The notes under the pieces: model-generated
The model's database searches: none
Seen by the model: only the letters and a program-made list of their open reading frames with translations
What the model was told of the DNA's origin: nothing
Shown here: one piece after another, positions 45,367-54,399 of the stretch
Numbering within the stretch: position 1 is the first letter of the stretch
Layout of the letters: every line of letters starts with the position of its first letter
Origin: Bacteroidales bacterium
GTDB taxonomy: Bacteria > Bacteroidota > Bacteroidia > Bacteroidales > UBA932
NCBI GenBank assembly: GCA_017557535.1
Contig: JAFYYM010000079.1
Coordinates: 124,001-188,000 of the forward strand
Direction: 5' to 3'
DNA length: 64,000 nt
Program-made: the position numbers and the translations under genes

Positions 45367-46332
45367 TTATTGAATCACGAGCGTTACCGGGCAATGATCG
45401 CTCACCCCGCCAATGTACCTCGGGCCCGAATATGACCTGAGTGGTTTTTCCCCTGAATGAGTGTTGTCCATGACCGTCAGGAACGGTATCCTTTCAACAT
45501 TCATCCCAATATCGGGATTTCTCTCTTTAATACCGGAGGAAACAAAGAACATGTCTATCATCTCCCATTTCCCTGAATATTTGATAGTTCCGCGGCCTTT
45601 TCGGGCGAGCGGCGCAGCCAGGTTTATCATATTCTTTGAATATTCCACCGTAGAAGAGGGCGTGTCGTTGAAGTCTCCCATCGCCACGATATTGTTCCAC
45701 CCGCAAACCTTCAGGGAATCCGTTATTTCCAAAAGCCTCTCCATGGCGGCATCCCGTCTCCAAGAGGAATTGGCTCCATATTTAGAAGGATGGTGATTCA
45801 CAAGAAATGCCACGCTGTCGCCATCTGTCTTGAGAAACCCCGCAAGCAGAATGTCTCTTGTCAATAATGGCGTTCCCTCCTTGGAATATACTTTATACGG
45901 ATTGGACGATAATAAACTTAAACGGTCCTTCCTGTACAATAAAGCGACATCTATCCCTCTTGGATCTGGAGAGTCATAGTGGACAATCGCATAGTTTTTC
46001 CTTCTCATTACTGTTTCAGCGAGCAGCTTCTCAAGCACAAACCGATTCTCTGCTTCTGCCAAGCCAATAACATCAGGAAGCCTTCCCCGTTCGTCCGCGA
46101 TCCACAATATGGATTTTGCCACAAGGTTACATTTGGAAAGGAATTTTCTTTTTGTCCATCGTTTCTTGCCATAAGAAGAGAACTCCTCGTCAGATTCATT
46201 TGACGGGACCGAGTCCGCTTTCCAATCAAAGAAATTCTCAAGATTCCAGAACATGACAAGGATAGGGCCTTCCTTGGCGGGCGCCTGAGGCTCCCGCCAG
46301 AGAACGCTCGCCAAAAGAAGACATAATAACAC
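45367..46332 (-). CDS. endonuclease/exonuclease/phosphatase-family protein
   Basis: A 321-residue EEP-fold protein with a short hydrophobic N-terminus (signal or anchor). Catalytic blocks are MFWNLENFF, DVIGLAEAENRFVLEKLL, LVNHHPSKYGANSS, IVAMGDFNDTP and the terminal VSDHCPVTLVI. It is probably secreted; nuclease versus phosphodiesterase action cannot be told. The start is a GTG at 46332. Confidence 0.85.
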   Translation of the reverse strand: MLLCLLLASVLWREPQAPAKEGPILVMFWNLENFFDWKADSVPSNESDEEFSSYGKKRWTKRKFLSKCNLVAKSILWIADERGRLPDVIGLAEAENRFVLEKLLAETVMRRKNYAIVHYDSPDPRGIDVALLYRKDRLSLLSSNPYKVYSKEGTPLLTRDILLAGFLKTDGDSVAFLVNHHPSKYGANSSWRRDAAMERLLEITDSLKVCGWNNIVAMGDFNDTPSSTVEYSKNMINLAAPLARKGRGTIKYSGKWEMIDMFFVSSGIKERNPDIGMNVERIPFLTVMDNTHSGEKPLRSYSGPRYIGGVSDHCPVTLVIQ

Positions 46333-46356
46333 TTAAACTATAACTTAAAAACCAAT

Positions 46357-46372
46357 ATGATATTAATATCAT
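46357..46372. promoter_or_regulatory. 16-bp perfect palindrome in the nuclease-ychF gap
   Basis: ATGATATTAATATCAT is a perfect palindrome 25 bases upstream of the EEP gene start. AT-rich sequence makes chance palindromes more likely, so an operator role is tentative. Confidence 0.35.
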
Positions 46373-46441
46373 CAAGGGCGAATATGGGCAAAGGAAACGG
46401 AAAAAAAGACCCGAAACAGAAAAACATTTTCTTATGATTAG

Positions 46442-46449
46442 TATCTTTG
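46442..46449 (+). promoter_or_regulatory. -7 element of ychF
   Basis: TATCTTTG is an exact TAnnTTTG match 40 bases before ATG 46490. A weak GAGGAAT lies just before the start codon. Confidence 0.6.
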
Positions 46450-46489
46450 CCTTAAATAGTTTTTTACAGAATCTATAAATCAGAGGAAT

Positions 46490-47593
46490 ATGTCCTTGAA
46501 ATGTGGAATAGTCGGACTTCCTAATGTCGGGAAATCAACCTTGTTCAACTGCGTGAGTTCCGGAAAGGCCCAAAGCGCTAATTTCCCATTCTGCACAATC
46601 GAGCCTAACCTTGGCTCCACTAACGTGCCAGATAAAAGACTGGAAGTTCTCGCTGAAATGTGCAAACCGAAAAGCGTTGTCCCGGCGACTGTTGATATTG
46701 TTGATATCGCCGGACTTGTCAAGGGTGCCAGCAAGGGAGAGGGGCTTGGAAACCAGTTTCTCGCCAACATCAGGGAGACTGACGCAATCCTGCATGTGTT
46801 GCGCTGCTTTGATGACGGCAATGTGGTCCATGTGGATGGAAGCGTGGATCCTGTAAGAGATAAGGAAGTCGTTGATCTTGAGCTGCAAATCAAAGACCTG
46901 GAAACGGTTGAGTCAAGGCTTGCAAAATCCGTCAAGCAGGCCACCACCGGAGGAGATAAGACCGCGAAAAAACTCGTTGACCTTCTTCAGCGTTATAAAG
47001 ACGCTTTGGAGAGCGGAAAATCCTGCAGGACGGTTGAGCTGGTGAATGAGGAGGAAGCGGCGATGGCCAAAGACTTGTACTTGCTCACGAATAAGCCGGT
47101 CATGTACGTATGTAACGTGGATGACGCCTCTGCCGCCACTGGTAATGAATATGTTGACGCCGTTAGGAATGCTGTGAAAGATGAGAACTCAGAGATTCTC
47201 GTTATCTCAGCGAAAACGGAGTCCGAGATTGCCGAGATGGACAGCTATGAGGATCGGCAGATGTTTTTGGAGGAGATGGGGTTGAAAGAGTCTGGCGTTG
47301 TACGTCTTATTCAAGGCGCCTACCATCTTCTCGGATTACAGACATTCTTCACCGCCGGTGCCGATGAGTGCCGGGCCTGGACTATCCACAAGGGAGACAA
47401 GGCCCCGAAGGCCGCTGGCGTCATACACACAGACTTTGAGAGGGGCTTCATCAGGGCTGAGGTTATCAAATACGAGGATTATGTCGCGCTTGGTAGCGAA
47501 AGTGCGGCCAGGGCGGCCGGAAAACTCGCCACCGAGGGGAAAGATTATGTCGTCCAAGATGGAGATATCATGCATTTCCTGTTTAACGTATAA
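46490..47593 (+). CDS. ychF: redox-regulated ATPase/GTPase YchF (Obg family)
   Basis: A 367-residue YchF. The P-loop is GLPNVGKSTLFNCV near residue 8, the G3-like motif is DIAGLVKGASKGEGLGNQFL, and the NxxE-type specificity region is followed by a C-terminal TGS domain ending VQDGDIMHFLFNV. It is a ribosome-associated ATPase involved in stress and translation. Length is normal. Confidence 0.97.
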   Translation: MSLKCGIVGLPNVGKSTLFNCVSSGKAQSANFPFCTIEPNLGSTNVPDKRLEVLAEMCKPKSVVPATVDIVDIAGLVKGASKGEGLGNQFLANIRETDAILHVLRCFDDGNVVHVDGSVDPVRDKEVVDLELQIKDLETVESRLAKSVKQATTGGDKTAKKLVDLLQRYKDALESGKSCRTVELVNEEEAAMAKDLYLLTNKPVMYVCNVDDASAATGNEYVDAVRNAVKDENSEILVISAKTESEIAEMDSYEDRQMFLEEMGLKESGVVRLIQGAYHLLGLQTFFTAGADECRAWTIHKGDKAPKAAGVIHTDFERGFIRAEVIKYEDYVALGSESAARAAGKLATEGKDYVVQDGDIMHFLFNV

Positions 47594-47607
47594 ACTACAA
47601 TAACGAT

Positions 47608-48141
47608 ATGAGAACTAATTTATTTGCCACCTTGGCAGCGGCTGTGGTGATAGCAGTCGGATGTGCCACATCAATGAGTATTCCCGACCGCCTTGACAAA
47701 TTTGTCGAGAAGACCGAGAAGGAGTATAAGAACTACGACGAAGATGATTGGAAAAAATCCAAGGAAGAATATGACGCTCTCGCCGCCCAGGTTAATGAGA
47801 ATTATGATTCTTTCACAACTTCGGAAAAGGTCAGGACTATGAAAGCCATGGGGAAATACGGCTCAATGGTCTTGGAAAAAGAGGTCGCTGGCGCCTCTGA
47901 CGCTATTGGAAGCGTTCTGGAGAGCATCCCGGAGGCCATCAATGACATTATCAACGAGATTGACACCGTCGCTATTAAAGAAGGTGTGGATGGTATCAAG
48001 AATGGCATCGAAGGGATCATCGAAAGCATCGATACCGCCAGGTTACGTAAATCCGTGGAAGGTCTCACACAAAGTATTGACACCGCTAAGTTACGCGAGA
48101 AGCTTGAAGCGTTGGTGAAGATATTTGGAGGCGAAGAGTGA
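47608..48141 (+). CDS. small coiled-coil lipoprotein (DUF6565-like)
   Basis: A 177-residue protein with a lipobox (VIAVGCATS, Cys near residue 19). The helical region VEKTEKEYKNYDEDDWKKS resembles DUF6565 lipoproteins of Bacteroidales. The C-terminal part has approximate repeats of SIDTARLRKSVEGL / SIDTAKLREKLEAL. Function unknown. It follows ychF by 14 bases and ends before a strong terminator. Confidence 0.7.
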   Translation: MRTNLFATLAAAVVIAVGCATSMSIPDRLDKFVEKTEKEYKNYDEDDWKKSKEEYDALAAQVNENYDSFTTSEKVRTMKAMGKYGSMVLEKEVAGASDAIGSVLESIPEAINDIINEIDTVAIKEGVDGIKNGIEGIIESIDTARLRKSVEGLTQSIDTAKLREKLEALVKIFGGEE

Positions 48142-48160
48142 TTCGTTGATACACAAAAGA

Positions 48161-48195
48161 AAGAGGCTGGCCTTTCTGGCCAGCCTCTTGTTTTT
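48161..48195 (+). terminator. strong intrinsic terminator, shared by convergent genes
   Basis: AAGAGGCTGGCC (48161-48172) and GGCCAGCCTCTT (48178-48189) form a perfect 12-bp stem with a TTTCT loop, followed by GTTTTT. It lies between ychF/lipoprotein (plus) and ppiD (minus) and could serve both, since the minus strand also runs into a T-rich stretch. Confidence 0.9.
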
Positions 48196-48209
48196 CCGCT
48201 CAATCTCTA

Positions 48210-50306
48210 TTAGAAGAAACGAGCCCTGTTATCCTTCACCTCAGCCTCCTGCATCATGACAGGAAGGATCATCTGAGAGGCATAGGTGTTCATCTGGGCG
48301 GCCGCGTTCTTCGCATCCTCCTCTGTATAGAAGGCCTCGGTCTCACGGGAGTTCACCTTGAACACATACGTTCCGATTGTTCCCGCGACAGGACCACAGA
48401 TCTGGCCTTCAGGAGCCACAGAGACAGCGCCGATAAACTTGGGATCCAGACCCTGCCCTGCAAGAGAGGCGAACCGGACATCCACACCGGAGCTGACAAT
48501 GCTGTGCAATGTGTCAGCTATGGTCTGAAGATCGTTCAGGCCATTGATCTTCTCAGCCACATTAGCGGCAGCCTTAACGCTGGCCTGCTCACTATAAAGT
48601 TGCTGATTGATCATAGGACTGACCTCGGAAAGCGTGGCGATACCCTCGTTGTGGATACCCTTCACGGTCGTGACGAAGAAGTAATTGTTATTGACGGTGA
48701 TGATAGGGGAAACCTTACCCACCTTGTTGTCAAAAATCCATCTTGTCACTTCCTTGGCCTGATCAATAGCGCCATAGTTGGATGTGCTCTCGAGAACACC
48801 GTTCACAGGGTGTGAATAAACTCCGCAAGAGTCAACGGCGGCGAGATAGTTCTGATAACCACCGGTTGCGAGGTTGGCGAATTTGCTGGCTTTGGAGTAA
48901 TACTCGTTGAAAGTCTCGTTGCTCGCGAGAGCGGTCTTGGAAAGGATCGCCACCTGCTTCTTAGCTACAGGAGCAGTCCTTTTGGTAACCTCAAGGATAT
49001 GGGTTCCATACTGGGTCTTGAGGATGAATGGCTTCTTGACCTGGGCGGTGAAAACGGGGCCGAATCCGTTGACCATGTAGTTCTGGGTCATCCAGCCGAG
49101 GTTTCCTTGCTCACCGTCATAAGCGGACTGGGTGTCATCTGAATATGACGCCGCTAGATTGGAGAAGCTCTCGCCCTTCCCGAGGACATTGAGAAGGCTG
49201 TCCGCGAGGTGAGCCTGGTTCGTTCCGCGGAGAAGGATGTGCCTGACATAGACAGAGTCGGGAACCTGGGCGGAAGCCATAATCCTCGCGGCATAGAACA
49301 CATTGTTGTTGTCCTTGAATACGGGGGATGTGCCTGAGGCGTTGCTGAACACGAATGTGTTGACATCCGGATTAACAACGTTCAGCTCGCCGTCCTTGTA
49401 CCAACGCTCATCGATAGACTTCTCGGAATTCTTAGCCAGGAAAGACTTCATGGCGTCAGTTGTTGAGAACTCTTCATAGAGTTTATCCATCGCCTCGCTG
49501 GTGGCCAGGATATCGGCCTCAGAAGGCTTGACCTCAAAGACTACATATTCGATGTCCCTTGAAGCGTTCTGCTTGAACATCTGCTTGTGATTCTCATAGT
49601 ACTTCTTGATGTCAGCAGCAGAAACAACGATGGTTGTGTCTGTGGTGAAACCAAGGGGAACCATAACGAAATCAACGTTTGTCGTGACGTTGTTTTCCTC
49701 GATGGCTTTCTTGAGCATCAGCGGGTTCTGAACATTGCTCTGGTTGAAGAGAGAGCCGTACTTCGCATAATACTGCTGTGTGCCAACGGTGTTCTGAATA
49801 TAGTTCCAATAAGCGGCCAGCCTACCCGTGTTGTCCTGGGAAACGCTGTTGATGAAATTCTGGAGCGCCGCTTTGGAGAAAACACCATTCTCGTCCATGA
49901 ACGCAGGGTTCTGGGAAATGACAGGGGACACCATGTCGCCAGCGAGAAGAGCCTTCATCTCATCCTCACCTACCTTGATACCAGCCTCGGACGCTTTCTT
50001 TGTGAACAAATACTTGTCAAGAAGGTTTTGCCAAGCGGCATTGCGAATCTGCTCCTGCTGCTGCTCATTCTGGGCGGTAGTGCCGGTCACCATCTCGTTA
50101 ATCGTGGTGAAATTCTCGATGTCCTGCTGGAAATCCAGATAAGAAACGGCCTTTCCGTTGATCTCACCAACATTGTTCTTGGAAGACATCATCTGAATCG
50201 CAGACTCAAGAGTGCTCGGATCCACGATAAAAGACAAGAGGGCCAGAGCGATAATAATGGATATCGCCAGTCCGGCCTTTTCGCGAGTTTTTTGAAGAAT
50301 CGCCAT
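48210..50306 (-). CDS. PpiD/SurA-type periplasmic peptidyl-prolyl isomerase
   Basis: A 698-residue protein with one N-terminal membrane anchor (LAISIIIALALLSFIV), a SurA_N-like chaperone region, then a parvulin domain (YVRHILLRGTNQAHLADSLL ... FGPVFTAQVKKPFILKTQYG) and a long C-terminal region. It helps outer-membrane proteins fold. Last gene of the coaX-barrel-TPR-lptC-ppiD block. Confidence 0.9.
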   Translation of the reverse strand: MAILQKTREKAGLAISIIIALALLSFIVDPSTLESAIQMMSSKNNVGEINGKAVSYLDFQQDIENFTTINEMVTGTTAQNEQQQEQIRNAAWQNLLDKYLFTKKASEAGIKVGEDEMKALLAGDMVSPVISQNPAFMDENGVFSKAALQNFINSVSQDNTGRLAAYWNYIQNTVGTQQYYAKYGSLFNQSNVQNPLMLKKAIEENNVTTNVDFVMVPLGFTTDTTIVVSAADIKKYYENHKQMFKQNASRDIEYVVFEVKPSEADILATSEAMDKLYEEFSTTDAMKSFLAKNSEKSIDERWYKDGELNVVNPDVNTFVFSNASGTSPVFKDNNNVFYAARIMASAQVPDSVYVRHILLRGTNQAHLADSLLNVLGKGESFSNLAASYSDDTQSAYDGEQGNLGWMTQNYMVNGFGPVFTAQVKKPFILKTQYGTHILEVTKRTAPVAKKQVAILSKTALASNETFNEYYSKASKFANLATGGYQNYLAAVDSCGVYSHPVNGVLESTSNYGAIDQAKEVTRWIFDNKVGKVSPIITVNNNYFFVTTVKGIHNEGIATLSEVSPMINQQLYSEQASVKAAANVAEKINGLNDLQTIADTLHSIVSSGVDVRFASLAGQGLDPKFIGAVSVAPEGQICGPVAGTIGTYVFKVNSRETEAFYTEEDAKNAAAQMNTYASQMILPVMMQEAEVKDNRARFF

Positions 50307-50380
50307 TGTGTATTGTTTTATTCTATAATATCAAACAAATAGGTATTGGGGTGCGAAGATAGTGATTTTTATTCAATTAA

Positions 50381-51013
50381 TCATCTTTTTTTGAGCAAAG
50401 GCCCTATAAAGTTCACAGAATCAATTATAACCTTTGTTGAATCCTGCAGCACATACACATAGCTGTTGAATGGCTTGTAAAGCACGGAGTTTCTGGCCAT
50501 CTCATCTGAGCGCATGCCAAACCCCTGCATGAAGTCGTCAGGGGTGAACATGCGTACATAACAGTCGGTGTATATTTCCTTATTCGCCTGGTCCCAATAC
50601 AAAGTGTCGGTCTGAAGCGTCTGCTGCTTAACAATATTCTGCACCGTCACATTTCCGAACGCCGACCAGTACTCCCGGTTGCCTTTCTTTGATTTGAAAT
50701 GCTTGGCGTTATTGGAGTGGAGCACCGTCTCGAGCTGGTCATCCTCAGAATAGGCAAACACATGAAGCCCCTTCGGGAACAACTCGAATGAGCTGGTGTC
50801 GTTCTCATATCTCTCCATGATGTCTGCCTCCACCCTCATTTTCAAGCCACCATCCTGGGTCTGGACCATGAACAGACTATCGACGGTTTGCAAAGGTGTC
50901 TCATCAATATCAATATGAGCAGCCTCGGAGAGTTTATTAGAGCATGAATATACGACGAAAGCAACCGCTGGAGCGGTTGCAATCATCTTAAACATATGTG
51001 ACAGGCGCACCAA
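50381..51013 (-). CDS. lptC: LptC, LPS export periplasmic protein
   Basis: A 210-residue LptC-family lipoprotein (VAFVVYSCSNKL). The beta-jellyroll repeats RVEADIMERYEND, YSEDDQLETVLHSNNAKHF and TVQNIVKQQTLQTDTLYW are typical of OstA/LptC. It links LptBFG to LptA in LPS transport. The ORF begins with GTG; an ATG six codons later (50995) is an alternative. Confidence 0.85.
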   Translation of the reverse strand: MVRLSHMFKMIATAPAVAFVVYSCSNKLSEAAHIDIDETPLQTVDSLFMVQTQDGGLKMRVEADIMERYENDTSSFELFPKGLHVFAYSEDDQLETVLHSNNAKHFKSKKGNREYWSAFGNVTVQNIVKQQTLQTDTLYWDQANKEIYTDCYVRMFTPDDFMQGFGMRSDEMARNSVLYKPFNSYVYVLQDSTKVIIDSVNFIGPLLKKR

Positions 51014-51021
51014 CCTTAAGG

Positions 51022-52323
51022 CTACTTCTGGGTCCTTACTGTTGTTGTCGCGCGCATACCACCACAGTTGACCGTGTAGGACTGTCCATCGACAATGTCA
51101 TACATGAAAGCCTCGGCCTTCTGCGGATAATACACACTGTAGGAACCTATAAGCTTGTTGCAGTCAGCGGTGAGAGACTCGTCAGCGGCCTTTGCCTTCT
51201 GCAGGTAATCAACAGCCACCCAGTAGTTGGCCCTTCTCTCAACCTCATTGCCTCCGCAACGAACGGCTCCCCAAATGGTTCCAATCAGATAATATGCTTT
51301 ACCCTGATTTGCGGGATCAAGCTCAGCGGCTTTTCTGGCGGCGTCAAACGCCTTGCCGTTCATACCGGACTTGAGGCAATACGTGGCAAGCTCAAGCTGG
51401 TAGTTAGCCTTTGTCTGGGAATCAAGATCCGGGAATGCGAGAGCTTCCTCAAGATACTTGACAGCTGTGCTGTTCTCGTCCTTGGACGCATGCAGCTTGT
51501 AAAGATAGTAAGCTGATGCCGCGGAAGGCTCCGCGGTGTGCATCTTGGTGACAGCCTTAAGGAAGAGGTCGTTATTCTGGCAACCCTCGGTGTTGCCCAT
51601 CATCTTCACAATGTTGGTGGCGAGTTCCACGTTGTCGGGATCAGCCTCATAACGAGGGGTGAACAAGGCGATAAGGTTATCGCAGCTGGCGACCTGGCTG
51701 GTGATGAACAAGCCCTCAATGTCAGACTTTGTCTTGGTGACTTCCTCGGTCTGCTCGGCTTTGCCGACAAGGGCGATAGCGTTCTGATAGGTGTTGATAA
51801 CTTCCTCAGCACCAAGATTGCCGGCCTTGTACATGTCAATAGCCGAATTAAGCTGGAGAAGAAGAAGGCTGGGCTTGGTCTTCTCCTGGTTGACCTCGAT
51901 AATCTTACCGAGCCCCTCATAGAGAGCCTTCGGATCCTTATAGAACTGGGTCATGTACTGTCCCTTGGTGTTCATGGCCGCGACGGCGTAATTGGGATAA
52001 TACTCAGCCCTGAGATCGTTCAGCATAAGGAGTGAATCGACGAGCGCCGTGCGGACGGCGGGATCCTTAGTCTTATTAATCTCTCTACCAAGCAGGGTCA
52101 TGCCGTTAAGCAGCATATTCTGGCTGGCGGTGGGAGGGCAAATTTTCATGGCGGTCCTCCAGTTAGGAAGGGCGTCATCATAGTTCTTAGCCTTGTAGTA
52201 CTCCTGATAATAAGACAGATACTTAATGCATTCGTCTTTGTTAGGACCGTACTTGTCCTGCGCGGAAATATTCATTCCGAGCGTCATGGCGAAAGCCAGC
52301 AGTACAAGAGTAATCTTTTTCAT
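51022..52323 (-). CDS. secreted tetratricopeptide-repeat protein
   Basis: A 433-residue protein with a signal peptide (GMNISAQ) and several TPR-like helix pairs. The clearest are KNYDDALPNWRTAMKICPP and KYLEEALAFPDLDSQTKANY with later GKAFDAARKAAELDPANQGK. It lies between lptC and an outer-membrane barrel gene in a block common in Bacteroidales. A role in envelope assembly is inferred from position only. Confidence 0.85.
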   Translation of the reverse strand: MKKITLVLLAFAMTLGMNISAQDKYGPNKDECIKYLSYYQEYYKAKNYDDALPNWRTAMKICPPTASQNMLLNGMTLLGREINKTKDPAVRTALVDSLLMLNDLRAEYYPNYAVAAMNTKGQYMTQFYKDPKALYEGLGKIIEVNQEKTKPSLLLLQLNSAIDMYKAGNLGAEEVINTYQNAIALVGKAEQTEEVTKTKSDIEGLFITSQVASCDNLIALFTPRYEADPDNVELATNIVKMMGNTEGCQNNDLFLKAVTKMHTAEPSAASAYYLYKLHASKDENSTAVKYLEEALAFPDLDSQTKANYQLELATYCLKSGMNGKAFDAARKAAELDPANQGKAYYLIGTIWGAVRCGGNEVERRANYWVAVDYLQKAKAADESLTADCNKLIGSYSVYYPQKAEAFMYDIVDGQSYTVNCGGMRATTTVRTQK

Positions 52324-52354
52324 GGTCTTTTTGTTTTATGCTGTTTATATTCTT

Positions 52355-53680
52355 TTATTCGTATCTCTGTTTTATAAACCAGATGTCATGTACATTCAAC
52401 CCTATATTGAAATTGATGTATCTCTCTCTCACCATATTCCCGCTTAGGAATCCCCTCTGGCCCATATCCACGCCCACAGTCAAGCCGTTGTTGAGCTGAA
52501 ATACTGGAAGGGTCGCTCCAAAAGTTAGACCAAATGCGTTCAGACTCTTTCCGTCAATGGTGCAATATGCTTGATCCCAATAAGTTCCGGCCCTATAAGT
52601 AATCTTTTTACGATAGTATCTGATGTCGTTTCTGTTGGGTACGTAAGACATGCCCGCACGGATAGACTGCGCCTGACTGGCGGCGAATACCGCGTTTCCG
52701 ACATTCGCGAATCCGGTCACCTTATCCATTCCTGTGGAAGTCCAGTCTGAACGGAGATAATTGACTTCCGCTGTCCATTTGTCCCCTCCTTTCAGTGCTA
52801 TACCGAAACCCATCTCACTAGCCAACCTGACCTGACCCTTGCCGAGTTTCTCGGAGAACGTGCGGGGAGAAGGCGTGGAGTCGTTGATGGAGGATATTAC
52901 CTGAACCTCAAACCTGTCGACAGTGCCTTTAAGATCGGCGGCGAGTTCATAGGTCGCTCCCAAAACCACAGAGGCCTTGTTCGACACGGGGAAGGCGTAC
53001 TGGACGCCAAATTTTCCCTTGACTGTGTTCAAGCCGAGTGTGTATCCGCTATTGATGCTCCTAAAAGAGGATTCAGACATGGTGAAGCTGTTGTCCTTAT
53101 GGAGGTTGCCGAAAATATACTGCGCCTCTCCGCCTATGGAGAATCCTTTGAATAGGACAAAACCTCCGCCAACAAACAACTTAGATAGGCTGCCGTATCC
53201 TTTCACGGTGTTAAGGATGGGACCCGTCAAGGCGATTACCGTGGGATCTTTCTCCCATGCGGATACGTTATATCCAAGGCTGCTGTAGGGGGATAATCCA
53301 CCATACATCGCGAAAGACTTCCACACCGGGAACGAAAGAATGATGCTATTGATGTTGAAGGTGTTGTTCGCACTCCTCATGTCGCCCTGGGCGTAATACT
53401 TGTTTCCTTGCGCAAGGCTGAAATCGAGCATGAAAGACTGGATATCCCTCTCGGTCACCGCCGCGGGATTGAGTATGTTTATATTCCTTTTATCCCTCGT
53501 GGCAATACCTACGCCTCCCATGCTTCTGTTATATGCCGTACCGAATCTAGACATATCCCCGATACCATACATGGAATAAGGGGAATATGAACTATAGGCC
53601 TCGTCCTGCCCCCAAACATTCAGAGAGCAGAAAACGAGCGCAAGTCCCAGAAGTATGTTTCTAATCGTTCCTTTCCGCAT
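52355..53680 (-). CDS. outer-membrane beta-barrel protein (FadL/PorV-like)
   Basis: A 441-residue protein with a signal peptide ending VWGQ. The N-terminal region SSYSPYSMYGIGDMSRFG plus GGVGIATRDKRNINILNPAA resembles Bacteroidota FadL/PorV-like barrels, and the C-terminus ends in an aromatic-rich strand. ATG 53680 fits the signal peptide better than 53692. It overlaps the coaX end by 20 bases. Confidence 0.82.
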   Translation of the reverse strand: MRKGTIRNILLGLALVFCSLNVWGQDEAYSSYSPYSMYGIGDMSRFGTAYNRSMGGVGIATRDKRNINILNPAAVTERDIQSFMLDFSLAQGNKYYAQGDMRSANNTFNINSIILSFPVWKSFAMYGGLSPYSSLGYNVSAWEKDPTVIALTGPILNTVKGYGSLSKLFVGGGFVLFKGFSIGGEAQYIFGNLHKDNSFTMSESSFRSINSGYTLGLNTVKGKFGVQYAFPVSNKASVVLGATYELAADLKGTVDRFEVQVISSINDSTPSPRTFSEKLGKGQVRLASEMGFGIALKGGDKWTAEVNYLRSDWTSTGMDKVTGFANVGNAVFAASQAQSIRAGMSYVPNRNDIRYYRKKITYRAGTYWDQAYCTIDGKSLNAFGLTFGATLPVFQLNNGLTVGVDMGQRGFLSGNMVRERYINFNIGLNVHDIWFIKQRYE

Positions 53681-54386
53681 AATTGTCAGCAATTATCGCC
53701 AACCCCATCAACACAAGATTACAGACTACAAAGATGGAGTTTTTCATTCTTTTTGCAAAATATAACGCGTCTCCACCAGTAAAAACGGGGGTTTTTTCCG
53801 GAAATTGAGACAAGTAGCCCTGTATTTCAAACATTATGCCGCCAATCACCCCGGATTCTATTGAGGAAATCAGCGAATCGCCTGTAGTATTGACAGTTGG
53901 AGGAGTATCAACAAGCGGAAGGGTCCTTGAATATCGGTTAAGCGCCTTGAATCTTGTCCTGCATCCAAGCGATATGTTGCCTCCCTCATAAGCCCCGTCC
54001 GCACTTAGAAGATCCACAGAAAGGGTTGTCCCGAAATCAAAAATAACACTTCCGGTTCCTTTGAAAAGATATCTCGCCGCGATAACGGAAGCCACCCTGT
54101 CGGGGGAAACATATTCAGGAATACCATTGGAAATAGCTGTCTTTGTGTGGTTTCTGTCGAGCAACACAAGTTTTCCGCATTTGTTCTGCAGATATTTATC
54201 GTCTGCAGGACTAATGTCGATGGTGGATGACACCACCATCACGGACGGCTTCTCTTTACTTACAAGAGAATCGATGAAACCAAACATCTTCTCACCTTGA
54301 TACCGGAATGTCTTTCCAAGGGTCATTCCCTCGGACCACGCCGCTTTCAAAGCGGTATTTCCTATCTCTACCAATAAATTAGACAT
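53661..54386 (-). CDS. coaX: type III pantothenate kinase
   Basis: A 241-residue CoaX of the ASKHA fold. PHOSPHATE-type motifs are LVEIGNTALKAAW at the N-terminus and VIFDFGTTLSVDLL in the centre, with GGNISLGCRTRF and FTGGDALYF later. It catalyses the first step of coenzyme A synthesis. It lies 13 bases downstream of mfd on the same strand. Confidence 0.95.
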   Translation of the reverse strand: MSNLLVEIGNTALKAAWSEGMTLGKTFRYQGEKMFGFIDSLVSKEKPSVMVVSSTIDISPADDKYLQNKCGKLVLLDRNHTKTAISNGIPEYVSPDRVASVIAARYLFKGTGSVIFDFGTTLSVDLLSADGAYEGGNISLGCRTRFKALNRYSRTLPLVDTPPTVNTTGDSLISSIESGVIGGIMFEIQGYLSQFPEKTPVFTGGDALYFAKRMKNSIFVVCNLVLMGLAIIADNYAERND

Positions 54387-54399
54387 ATAGTAACAAATA